Shown here: in pieces, positions 35,046 to 43,353 of the stretch
Layout of the letters: every line of letters starts with the position of its first letter
How positions within the stretch are numbered: position 1 is the first letter of the stretch
Source: Companilactobacillus farciminis KCTC 3681 = DSM 20184
GTDB taxonomy: Bacteria; Bacillota; Bacilli; Lactobacillales; Lactobacillaceae
Length of the DNA: 64,000 nucleotides
Reading direction: 5' to 3'
Assembly (NCBI RefSeq): GCF_002706745.1
Contig: NZ_CP017702.1
Span: 868,001-932,000 of the forward strand
Made by a program: the position numbers and the translations under genes
The notes under the pieces: generated by a model
Seen by the model: the letters and a program-made list of their open reading frames with translations, nothing else
Told to the model about the DNA's origin: nothing
The model's database searches: none

Positions 35046-35146
35046 ATCCGCCATCAAGTTCGGATGGCGATAAAACTAGTCCGGATAAACCAACTAACGT
35101 GAAGTCGGTAGCTACTACAGATGGTGCCATTATTTCAGCTGAGTAG
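35039..35146 (+). other. Probable -1 frameshift site and capsid C-terminal extension
   Basis: Zero-frame codons AAG TCA AAA TAG. The AAA can slip back one base on AAAA (35039-35042), giving ATA GAT CCG... and 34 further residues, with KPTNVKSVATTDGAIISAE at the end, to TAG 35144. CGCCATC/GATGGCG (35049-35055/35063-35069) forms the stimulatory stem 6 nt downstream; loop TTCGG could pair with CCGGA (35081-35085) as a pseudoknot. Capsid frameshifting is known in Lactobacillus phage A2 and Listeria phage PSA. Confidence 0.7.
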
Positions 35147-35157
35147 GGGGTGATTTA

Positions 35158-35514
35158 ATGGCTGATGAAGTTAAAATTGAAGATTCAATCCTTAAAGATT
35201 TCAAAACTTTAAAGCATATCAAGAATGATGAAATGGACGATATCTTTAAAATATATATCAATCAAGCTATGCAAGAAGTTGAATTGTATATTGGACAAGA
35301 TACCCTACCTGACGTTTTAAAAGGTATCATCACTCAAATGGCTGAAGCCAAGTTTACTAAAGCTGGTTCAGAAGGTACGGCATCTTCTAGTGAAGAGGGA
35401 TTATCTTATTCATTCAATGAGAATGATTTGAAGCCATTCTTCCCGGTACTTAATAGATATATTGATAATCTAAGAGGTAGCGGTGACCGTGGAAGGATAG
35501 TGACGTTCGATTGA
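35158..35514 (+). CDS. Head-tail connector protein (gp6/gp15-like)
   Basis: 118 residues; AGGGGGTGATTTA before the ATG. N-terminal helices DSILKDFKTLKHIKNDEMDD, KIYINQAMQEVELYIG fit the adaptor family that docks under the portal. First of four small head-completion genes with overlapping ends. Confidence 0.75.
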   Translation: MADEVKIEDSILKDFKTLKHIKNDEMDDIFKIYINQAMQEVELYIGQDTLPDVLKGIITQMAEAKFTKAGSEGTASSSEEGLSYSFNENDLKPFFPVLNRYIDNLRGSGDRGRIVTFD

Positions 35515-35834
35515 TGTTAAAAGATATTGTTTTGCTAACAAAAGATAATAGCAAGAATAAAGATCCTTTAAATCATGTTGCAAAGTATTCTGAGCAAGTC
35601 CTGCATTCTGCAAGGGTTACCGAGTTCAATGGAGCCACAGCTCAAAATAATGCGGTTGGTAAGCAGTATGACCATTCATATGTAATTAGATTGGAAGGTA
35701 TTCACAATGCCGATAAGGTAGCTTTTTTGGATGATTATCGTGCAAACAAGTCCAACGTTTTACAAATATCTCAGCTCAGAAGACATCATTTTAAAACTGA
35801 TATTTACTGTGGTGATACCGAGGTGAGAAGCTGA
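35514..35834 (+). CDS. Head closure protein
   Basis: 106 residues from ATG 35514, sharing a base with the previous stop. Small beta-barrel-like sequence (QVLHSARVTEFNGATAQNNA, HSYVIRLEGIHNADKVAFLD). Named from its slot in the adaptor - stopper - gp10 - tail terminator order of siphophages. Confidence 0.6.
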   Translation: MLKDIVLLTKDNSKNKDPLNHVAKYSEQVLHSARVTEFNGATAQNNAVGKQYDHSYVIRLEGIHNADKVAFLDDYRANKSNVLQISQLRRHHFKTDIYCGDTEVRS

Positions 35835-36313
35835 TGGCTTGGGATAATGAACATGTGCCAGTTGTTAGAGTTCAAGCCCAAGATAATTTCAGTGATGATT
35901 TAACTTCAATGGCTAAATTATTAAAAGATTCCGGCAATGAAGATTTAGCTAAGTTAGTCCTCCAGGATAAGGCAAGATTGAAGAAGAATATTCCTAAGGC
36001 AATCAACAAGATTGCTAATGATGAAGTTGACGGGGCTCAGAAGTTAATCAAAGAGCGCCAATATCACTCGAAATCTGGTTACGTAGGACATGGTAACTTG
36101 TGGAAGTCAGTAGCTAAGCATCCAAGTAGAGACGGTATGAAGTCAGATATCTATGCTAACGCTGAATCTATAGACGGATATGAGTACATTCAGGCATTTG
36201 AATACGGCTTGAAGAACAAGAACTATCCGGCCCATCATGTCATGCACGATTCGGGGATGGCTCTTGATGTAGACAAGTATTCAGATGAAATTATTAGAAA
36301 ATCGATAAAGTAG
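35834..36313 (+). CDS. HK97 gp10-type tail-completion protein
   Basis: 159 residues; GAGGTGAGAAGCTG upstream. ALP-rich helical N-terminal half (LAKLVLQDKARLKKNIPKAI-NKIANDEVDGAQKLIKERQY) and C-terminal strand pattern GYEYIQAFEYGLKNKNYPAHHVM typical of gp10 proteins. Confidence 0.7.
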   Translation: MAWDNEHVPVVRVQAQDNFSDDLTSMAKLLKDSGNEDLAKLVLQDKARLKKNIPKAINKIANDEVDGAQKLIKERQYHSKSGYVGHGNLWKSVAKHPSRDGMKSDIYANAESIDGYEYIQAFEYGLKNKNYPAHHVMHDSGMALDVDKYSDEIIRKSIK

Positions 36314-36321
36314 GTGATTAA

Positions 36322-36726
36322 TTGATTTCACCACAACATGACATGCTGCAATCAGCAATTAGAACGTTAGAGATTATCACGGATGCCCCTGTATTTGACT
36401 TAAATGCAGTTGACAGTAATGAATATCCTCAAATTATTGTTTCAAGTGGTCAAAATATTGATGCAGAGCGTGCTAAGAATGAACAGCGTTCTACATATAC
36501 GCTTTATGTTGACTACTTTGATGATGTTGATAACGATCATGGCTTGATGATGGATACATTATTTAGTATCCGTGAGTATCTCAAGTATTTGAGATTGTCC
36601 AATTACAATTGCCAATCTTATGCGTTTAATCAATCATCAGAAACAATTGATAATTCAACTTCTAAATCGCTGAGACATGTAACAATTACATTTGATTATC
36701 ACATTACAGAAAAATTAATTATTTAG
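36322..36726 (+). CDS. Tail terminator protein
   Basis: 134 residues, TTG start after GTAGGTGAT. Alpha/beta sequence (LQSAIRTLEIITDAPVFDLN, YPQIIVSSGQNIDAERAKNE, RSTYTLYVDYFDDV, HVTITFDYHITEKLII) matching the tail-terminator slot before the major tail protein. A terminator overlaps its stop. Confidence 0.65.
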   Translation: MISPQHDMLQSAIRTLEIITDAPVFDLNAVDSNEYPQIIVSSGQNIDAERAKNEQRSTYTLYVDYFDDVDNDHGLMMDTLFSIREYLKYLRLSNYNCQSYAFNQSSETIDNSTSKSLRHVTITFDYHITEKLII

Positions 36727-36757
36727 ACATTCATTTATAAAATGGGTGTCTTTTTTT
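36726..36757 (+). terminator. Terminator upstream of the major tail protein gene
   Basis: GACATTCATTT-ATA-AAATGGGTGTC (G-T wobbles) then TTTTTTT. Second terminator inside the late operon; no strong promoter is seen in the 29 bases before the next ATG. Confidence 0.7.
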
Positions 36758-36786
36758 ATGTAAATTATTAGAAAAGAGGAATTAAA

Positions 36787-37575
36787 ATGGTAGATACAGC
36801 AGTATCCAACAAGTTTAAAGCTGAAGTTCGTGGCCGTGATGCCGATAACATTATTTATCTTTACAAACGTATCAAGCACGAACCACTAACAAATAAGATT
36901 CATATTTTAGGACTCCAGGGTGCCACATCAGGAACTAATACACGTACATTACAATCTACAGCAACTAAGAGGGCCAATATTAAAGGTGTCGGCTCAATCA
37001 ACCAACAACGTACTGTAGATGTAATCTTTTCTGCTCCGGAAAAGAACAAGAAAGATTTGTATTGGGACTTATATGCAGCCTGGGAAAAGGGTGAATTAAT
37101 TGGTCTATGGAGAATGGATCTAAACACAATGCACGGTACTAAGCCGCATCGTAAGATTCAAGCACAATTCTCACAAAGTTTTGTTCCCAACCTTCCTAAC
37201 ACAGAAGCATTGGGTGGAACAATGACATCCAATCTCCAATTCGAAGTCAATGGTATGGAACGTGCAATCAATTCAGATGAAAATGCATTCGAGCTTGATG
37301 AAGAAGATCTTGATGATGGTATTTTGGATGACCTAGCCAAGTTCTATAACTTCTCACATGGTACTGATTTGGGTGTTGATGACAATGGTGACTTCGTTGA
37401 TAACACTGTTGACGATGACACCATTGAAGTACAAGACACAACTACTGGTGAGGACGTAATGGGCCCAGCTTATAAGCCTGTTGACGATGATGCAGGCAGT
37501 GAAAAAGCTCCAGAAGAACCGCAAAATGTTCAATCTAAGGCAACCGGGACAGGTGCAGATGTTTCATCTAGCTAA
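36787..37575 (+). CDS. Major tail protein
   Basis: 262 residues; AAAGAGG before the ATG. Tail-tube fold in the first about 165 residues (FKAEVRGRDADNIIYLYKRI, TRTLQSTATKRANIKGVGSI, RTVDVIFSAPEKNKKDLYWD, LYAAWEKGELIGLWRMDLN). An acidic linker follows, then a terminal tag EPQNVQSKATGTGADVSSS related to the tags of the frameshifted capsid and the next gene. Confidence 0.88.
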   Translation: MVDTAVSNKFKAEVRGRDADNIIYLYKRIKHEPLTNKIHILGLQGATSGTNTRTLQSTATKRANIKGVGSINQQRTVDVIFSAPEKNKKDLYWDLYAAWEKGELIGLWRMDLNTMHGTKPHRKIQAQFSQSFVPNLPNTEALGGTMTSNLQFEVNGMERAINSDENAFELDEEDLDDGILDDLAKFYNFSHGTDLGVDDNGDFVDNTVDDDTIEVQDTTTGEDVMGPAYKPVDDDAGSEKAPEEPQNVQSKATGTGADVSSS

Positions 37576-37601
37576 AAAATAATTAAAGGAAGTATTCAAA
37601 T

Positions 37602-37880
37602 ATGGCAGACAGAACTAATCAAACAGAAATTATTTACGACAAGACTGGCAAAAAAGTTGTTGAAGGAACTAAAGGCGACCTTTCTACAGCAATCGCTGGC
37701 CTAACCGGTGGTACTACTGTTGCTGACGGTGATTACAAGATTTCTTTTAAAGATGCAACAACCGGACTTGAATCAGAAAAAGTAGACGTTCCAGGATTCA
37801 CAGTTGAAAAAGCTCCAGACAAGCCAGCAGATGTGAAAGCAGACGCAACTAGTGACGGGGCAAATGTCTCAGCTGAATAG
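37602..37880 (+). CDS. Small virion-type protein with shared C-terminal tag
   Basis: 92 residues; AAAGGAAG upstream. Beta-rich body (TEIIYDKTGKKVVEGTKGDL, ADGDYKISFKDATTGLESEK) and C-terminus KPADVKADATSDGANVSAE. Position between tail tube and tail chaperone, and the tag, suggest a tail-tube decoration or Ig-like accessory protein. The 71 bases after it hold no gene. Confidence 0.55.
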   Translation: MADRTNQTEIIYDKTGKKVVEGTKGDLSTAIAGLTGGTTVADGDYKISFKDATTGLESEKVDVPGFTVEKAPDKPADVKADATSDGANVSAE

Positions 37881-37951
37881 CTAATTTAAAAGCATTCTCA
37901 CTTTCTTGAGTGGTGGCGGTTGGAATCAAATTCATTTTTAGGAGATTTAAA

Positions 37952-38416
37952 ATGCTAACTCTAAAAATCAAAGATACGGAAGTTGAACCAACATATAATT
38001 ATCGACTTTATAAAAATATTGCCGGTGACGATAAAGATAAACGAAAAGAAAACTTTTACAGCTTTTTAGATGGTCTTTTTAGCGATGACTCTATTACAAT
38101 TATTAATTTTTTTAAAGCAGTGGCTGGAAAGGACTTGTCTGAAGATGAAGTTGTTGATCAACTAGACGAAAATGGTCTATTTGATGATGTCCATAAAACT
38201 ACTGATGAAATTATTACGGGCTTAGCTACATCAGGTTTTTTAAAATCGGAAATCAAAGCTTGGAAGAAATACGGAGATCGTTTACTAGAGAGTATGAAAG
38301 CCAGTTTAAAGCTCAAGTCTATCAAGCAAGAGGACAAAGAAATGACTCAAATTCAAATCAATCAACTCGAAGAGAACAAGAAGAGTATCGAGAGTCGAAT
38401 GGATCTAATCAAGTAA
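37952..38416 (+). CDS. Tail assembly chaperone gpG
   Basis: 154 residues from ATG 37952 (MLTLKIKDTEVEPTYNYRLY), after TAGGAGATTTAAA. Small alpha-helical protein in the gpG position before tape measure. The slippery heptamer T TTA AAG (38305-38311) lies 105 bases before the stop, so a fraction of ribosomes make gpGT. Confidence 0.82.
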   Translation: MLTLKIKDTEVEPTYNYRLYKNIAGDDKDKRKENFYSFLDGLFSDDSITIINFFKAVAGKDLSEDEVVDQLDENGLFDDVHKTTDEIITGLATSGFLKSEIKAWKKYGDRLLESMKASLKLKSIKQEDKEMTQIQINQLEENKKSIESRMDLIK

Positions 38417-38760
38417 ATAACTTTGATTTAGATGAGCAGATTACTAGAGCAAGAAGAATAATTGGAATTACCAATATTGATGATTTTTGGAAGCTCACTC
38501 CTAATGAATTTGATGACCTGTGTAGAGGTGCCTTACTAGCTCAATACGACAATTTAACTAATCAGCGTGTATCTAATTCAATGGTTCGGCCAGTTGGTCT
38601 AATTGATGATATTCAAGGTCAAAGCCAGCAAATAGATACAGTATTGAGTCAAATTAAAGATTATGCGGAGAAGTTTGGCAAAGAATCCGACGATTCCGAA
38701 AGAAAGCAGATGGATGCAAAGGCATTCTACAAATTGGTTATGCAAAGGGGGCGAGAATAG
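37952..38760 (+). CDS. Tail assembly chaperone gpGT (-1 frameshift product)
   Basis: After AGT TTA AAG at 38303-38311 a -1 slip enters the frame AQVYQARGQRNDSNSNQSTR... and runs to TAG 38758, adding the T domain with LDEQITRARRIIGITNIDDF and WKLTPNEFDDLCRGALLAQY. The G/GT pair coats the tape measure during tail assembly. The downstream frame's only ATG (38260) lies upstream of the slip site with no ribosome site, supporting frameshifting. Confidence 0.85.
38305..38311 (+). promoter_or_regulatory. Programmed -1 slippery heptamer T TTA AAG
   Basis: Matches X XXY YYZ exactly in the gpG frame, and joins it to the gpT frame. Confidence 0.85.
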
Positions 38761-41700
38761 ATGTCGGATATTGTTGTTAATAAAATTATTAATTTCAAAG
38801 GTGCTGATCAACTAACCCCGATAGCTAATAAGGTCAAAGAGGCTATTGACGGTATCAAAGATAAAAAAGTAAAACTTGGTGCCACTCCTGAAGAACAGGG
38901 TATTACTTCGTTTGGACAAAAACTTCAAGGATTGCCTAAAGATGTTCGAACAACTCTAAAATCTATGGCTGAAAAGAACGGTTTTGATACGTTCGAAGGT
39001 TACATGAAGACCGTCCCTCGTGATAAGTACACTCAATTAAAAGCTAATGTTGAAAAGGGTGGATTCCAGGCATTTAAGAACGACTTGAATAGTCTGCCAC
39101 GTACCCAACAATCTAAGTTAAAGGCAATCGCTGAACGTGAAGGATTTACTACCTTTGAGCAGTACTATCAAAAGGTACCAAAAGAAGCAAGAACAAAACT
39201 TGATGCGATAGCTGACACCCACGATATTGAAGACTTTATTCGTGAGACTGAGAAAATTCCTAAACATCTTAATACAAAGGTTGATGCCGATGTTAATGGC
39301 GGTAATAGTGCATTAAGTAATTTCAGTAGTCATATCGATAAAGCAAAAGAGAAAACAAGCCAATTTAAATCAATTCTGGCGGGTAGTTTCGTTGGTAGCA
39401 TGATGACTACTGGACTTATGTCAATCGTTGGTGGTTTGAAGTCCGCAACTTCAGCGGCTATGGAATACGCCAATGCTCAGCAAACTATGAACGCTACTTG
39501 GAAGACTTTAACTGGTAGCGCCAAAGATGGTCAAAAAATGGTAGATATGACCAACAAGATGGCTATAGCTGCTAATAACTCTACTCATATGGTTGACCAG
39601 TTAAATCAAAAGTTCTATTCAGTCAATGATAGTGCTGAAACTACTAAGAAATTAACAACTTCAGTATTAACACTACAGGATGCATTCGGTAAAACTGATG
39701 ATGAAGTTGAGAACTTCGGAACTCAGTGGGGACAAATGGTTGCCAATGGGAAAGTATCCGCTCAAGATATGATGTCGTTCGTCAATGTCTTTCCTAAGTT
39801 GAGAATTGAACTGCTCAAGACCGAGCAGAAGATGACTGGTAACAAGAATCTAACGATGAAACAGCTGAACGACATGATCTCAGCCGGTAAGGTTTCATCA
39901 GATACCATGGATAAGGTATTGGAAGATACTGCAACCAAGTACGGCAAGGCTACTAAGAATTTTGGTGCCACAATAGCCGGAATGAAACGTACTATCCAAA
40001 GTCAAGTTCCTGTTTTGTTATCAGCGTTCACTGAACCATTTCTCAATGCTCAAAACCCAATTTACAAGACTGTATCTGATTGGGTAGCAGATAAACGCAC
40101 TAAGGACAAATTTAGCGACTTAGGTAAAACTATCTCTAATGGGATGTCTGATGCTATGAGTGCTCTCTCAGGTGGTACAGGTGGACAAAAGGACTTTGCT
40201 GCCAATTTAAATAGGGGTATTGATTCAGTTAATAAAGGATTCAAAGTATTCTTTGGATACATAACTGACCATGCTAAAGACTTGAAGACAGTTGGCGGTA
40301 GTCTAAATGAAATCCTAAAAGTATTTCTCAATGCTATCTGGAAAGATGTCGGTTCTATCATTACCACAATCGGTAGTAGTTTGGGACTGATGAAAGACAG
40401 CTCAAAAGATGCAAGTGATCCATTACATGCAGTTGCTGATGCCTTGAAGGGTATTGCAAAACACAAAACGGTCATCAAGGCTATTGCCGGTTATCTGGTA
40501 GCAATGAAAACATTCAAGATGGCCAAGGGTGCATTTGATCCACTACTAAAATTGGCAGGTATGCAGTCAAAAGGTGGCGGACTTCTTACAAAAGTTGTTG
40601 GTTCAGGTAAAAATGAAAAGAAAGTATTCAGATTCGGTACTGAAGGAATTGCAGCAACAAAGAAACAGTTATTAGGACTAAAAGATTTATTAGGTAAAGT
40701 GACTCAAGGCGGTAAATTCTCAAAAGTTAGTGCCGGTAATATGACAAAAGGCGCAAAGATTGGTACAGGGGTAACGACTGCCGCTGTTGCTGGTGTTGCT
40801 ACTATGGATGTAGTCGGTGCATTAAAAGCCAAGAATCCAGAGAAAAAATTTGAAGGATTTGGTAAAGCTGCCGGTGGAGCAATCGGTGGTGGAATAGGTT
40901 TCATGCTTGGTGGTCCAGCTGGTGAAGCTATCGGTGCTACATTAGGTCGTATGCTTGGAAAGTATGGTGGTAAAGCTGCTAAAAACTTCACTGACGGATG
41001 GAATAAAAAAGGCCGTGGTGCAAAACCACCAAAGGGAATTATCCAGAAGGCTGGCTATTATTCAAGAAAAGCTGGCGATGCTGTTGTTAATTGGACAAAG
41101 GGTATCGCTACTTGGATGGGTAAGCATAAAAAAGAAATACTTCTTACTTTGGCCAACCCGTTTTTAGGTATTGGTGCCTTTATTTTAAAGGATACCAAAG
41201 TCGGTAAAGATTTCCGAAAGTGGGCATCTAATGCAATAAAAAATGTTCAAAAGGGCTTCAAATCCTTTAATAAAAAAGCTGGAAAAATTGGCGGTGGCAT
41301 CTCTAAAGGCATCGTTAAAGGAATGAAAGGCTTTGGCAAGTTAGCGCTTTATGCGTTAGCTTTTCCTGTCGGTATTGGTGTAAAGATAACTAAACCACTT
41401 GTTAAGCCAATTAAAAAATCGATTTCTTCATTGGTTAAATCAATTAAGAAAGATTGGAATGGGTTAACAAAATGGCTCGGTAAAATCTTTAATCCAATAG
41501 CTAAAAACTGGCAAAAATCTTGGAAGAAAATTTCTAAAGCTATAGATATGAAGAAATTCTCCAAGGATATGTCTAATACTATGTCAGACATGTCTAAGTC
41601 TATTCAGAAATCATCAGATGATGTTGGCAAACAGATGTCTAACATGTCTAAGTCAGTCAAAAAGTCTAAATGGGCTAAGGATTTAAAAGAGAAATTCAAT

Positions 41701-43353
41701 GAAGCTCAAAAGAATGCAGGTTCTTGGAGTTCTGGCATGAACGACTGGTGGTCAGGATTTAGCTCTGGATTTTCAAAATCTTGGAACTCAATTTGGTCTG
41801 GCGTAGGTTCTTACTTTAGCAAAAAGTTTAGTGGATTATCTAAATGGTATAGCAATTTTTCAAGTGGTATGAAATCATGGTGGTCTGACTTTAGTTCTAA
41901 CTTCAAATCAGCTTGGCACTCAGTCTGGAAAGGAATATCTGACACATTCAAAAATATTTTTGATGGATTAAAGGATATTGCTAAAAATGCCTGGAATGGA
42001 ATCATTGGAATCGTTAATTCAGGTATTGGAGCTATCAACGGTGTTATCAAGATGTTCGGTGGAAAGAGCTTAGGAAAAATCAAGACTCTTGAAACTGGAT
42101 CTAATTACCATAGAGGTGGATTAGCAAAGATTAATGATGCTCACTCAAGTGTTTATCGTGAAATTGTTAAATTACCAAATGGACATATGTTCTCGCCTCA
42201 ACAAAGAAATGTTGTATTGCCATTGCCACAAGGTTCATCAGTTTTACCTGCTCAAGCAGCAAGACCATATGTCGAAACTGGTTTAATTCCTCACTACGAA
42301 AATGGTATTGGAGATAGTTTATCTAACTTCTTTGATATGGCCAAAAGCGGAATATCTGATGCGGCTAGTGGCGTAGGCTCTTGGGTATCTTCTAAGATGA
42401 AAGAAATTGGTGGAGATATCGAAAAAGGTATTAAATTTGCTAAGGACTTTATTAAAGACCCTGTTGGGAATTTATCTAAGGCATTCGAATCAGTCACAAA
42501 TGGTAAATTTGCTAAAGAAGAATTTTCAAGCAAAATGGGACCTGCTACTGGTCATGGAATTGTTAAAGCTGTCGCCGATAGGGTTAAGAGCTTGGCTGAA
42601 AGTTTTAAGAAACAACTTCAATCAGTCACAGTTTCTGGTAAAATGCCAGCCACTGCATATGGTCCAATGATTAAAGCTGCTGCTGCTTATATGCATCAAT
42701 CAATTACTGATTTTAACGTTGATATGATTGAAAGAATTATTGCCAACGAATCGGGTGGAAACCCTAGAGCTATTAATTTAACTGATAGAAATGCTATGGC
42801 AGGTACACCGTCAAAAGGTATTTTGCAGTATATTGATCCAACTTTTAATCATTATGCGATGCCTGGTCATCAAAATATTTATAGTCCATTTGATCAGTTG
42901 ATAGCTTTATTCAATGACGCTACGTGGCGTACTGATATGGGAATGGGCTATAACGGAAAATATGGCGAGTGGCGTGGGCAAGCTTCAGGACCTAGTGGTC
43001 CAAGATTAATGGCCAACGGTGGTCATGTATTTAATGCTACAAGTGCCATTATCGGTGAAGATGGTGATGAGTTTGCTATTAATCCATCTAAACCTTCCGC
43101 CATTCCACTTCTTGGCGATTTGATTGGTAGAATGGCAGACTTCCATCCAGAATTTAGAATGTCATCAAACATAACAAGTAATATTTCTTCAGACATTGGT
43201 AGAAAGCTGGATAGTGTTATCAATTTGCTTGGTTCAATCAATAGAAAGGACTTCCAACCAGAAGTCAATATTGCAAGAACTTCAAGCAACTTAAATCAAC
43301 AAAACAGACGTGACACTGATATTTATGCTTATCAGAGAGGGATGAGACAATAA
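38761..43353 (+). CDS. Tape measure protein with lytic transglycosylase domain
   Basis: 1530 residues; AAAGGGGGCG upstream. Residues 47-181 are five tandem 27-residue repeats (consensus GFxxFxxxxxxxPxxxxxxL). A TMP core with GMKRTIQSQVPVLLSAFTEP and hydrophobic Gly-rich stretches (about 680-730) follows. Trp-rich coiled segments cover about 975-1085. An SLT/lysozyme-like domain lies near 1300-1410 (MIERIIANESGGNPRAINLT...GILQYIDPTF), with Glu in ANESGG as likely catalyst. Sets tail length (roughly 0.23 micrometre by the usual 0.15 nm per residue) and digests peptidoglycan on entry. Confidence 0.93.
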   Translation: MSDIVVNKIINFKGADQLTPIANKVKEAIDGIKDKKVKLGATPEEQGITSFGQKLQGLPKDVRTTLKSMAEKNGFDTFEGYMKTVPRDKYTQLKANVEKGGFQAFKNDLNSLPRTQQSKLKAIAEREGFTTFEQYYQKVPKEARTKLDAIADTHDIEDFIRETEKIPKHLNTKVDADVNGGNSALSNFSSHIDKAKEKTSQFKSILAGSFVGSMMTTGLMSIVGGLKSATSAAMEYANAQQTMNATWKTLTGSAKDGQKMVDMTNKMAIAANNSTHMVDQLNQKFYSVNDSAETTKKLTTSVLTLQDAFGKTDDEVENFGTQWGQMVANGKVSAQDMMSFVNVFPKLRIELLKTEQKMTGNKNLTMKQLNDMISAGKVSSDTMDKVLEDTATKYGKATKNFGATIAGMKRTIQSQVPVLLSAFTEPFLNAQNPIYKTVSDWVADKRTKDKFSDLGKTISNGMSDAMSALSGGTGGQKDFAANLNRGIDSVNKGFKVFFGYITDHAKDLKTVGGSLNEILKVFLNAIWKDVGSIITTIGSSLGLMKDSSKDASDPLHAVADALKGIAKHKTVIKAIAGYLVAMKTFKMAKGAFDPLLKLAGMQSKGGGLLTKVVGSGKNEKKVFRFGTEGIAATKKQLLGLKDLLGKVTQGGKFSKVSAGNMTKGAKIGTGVTTAAVAGVATMDVVGALKAKNPEKKFEGFGKAAGGAIGGGIGFMLGGPAGEAIGATLGRMLGKYGGKAAKNFTDGWNKKGRGAKPPKGIIQKAGYYSRKAGDAVVNWTKGIATWMGKHKKEILLTLANPFLGIGAFILKDTKVGKDFRKWASNAIKNVQKGFKSFNKKAGKIGGGISKGIVKGMKGFGKLALYALAFPVGIGVKITKPLVKPIKKSISSLVKSIKKDWNGLTKWLGKIFNPIAKNWQKSWKKISKAIDMKKFSKDMSNTMSDMSKSIQKSSDDVGKQMSNMSKSVKKSKWAKDLKEKFNEAQKNAGSWSSGMNDWWSGFSSGFSKSWNSIWSGVGSYFSKKFSGLSKWYSNFSSGMKSWWSDFSSNFKSAWHSVWKGISDTFKNIFDGLKDIAKNAWNGIIGIVNSGIGAINGVIKMFGGKSLGKIKTLETGSNYHRGGLAKINDAHSSVYREIVKLPNGHMFSPQQRNVVLPLPQGSSVLPAQAARPYVETGLIPHYENGIGDSLSNFFDMAKSGISDAASGVGSWVSSKMKEIGGDIEKGIKFAKDFIKDPVGNLSKAFESVTNGKFAKEEFSSKMGPATGHGIVKAVADRVKSLAESFKKQLQSVTVSGKMPATAYGPMIKAAAAYMHQSITDFNVDMIERIIANESGGNPRAINLTDRNAMAGTPSKGILQYIDPTFNHYAMPGHQNIYSPFDQLIALFNDATWRTDMGMGYNGKYGEWRGQASGPSGPRLMANGGHVFNATSAIIGEDGDEFAINPSKPSAIPLLGDLIGRMADFHPEFRMSSNITSNISSDIGRKLDSVINLLGSINRKDFQPEVNIARTSSNLNQQNRRDTDIYAYQRGMRQ

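Noticed and set aside
40704..40991. Antisense frame rich in Pro/Ala within the tape measure gene
   Set aside because: It mirrors the Gly/Ala-rich coding strand; no start signal.
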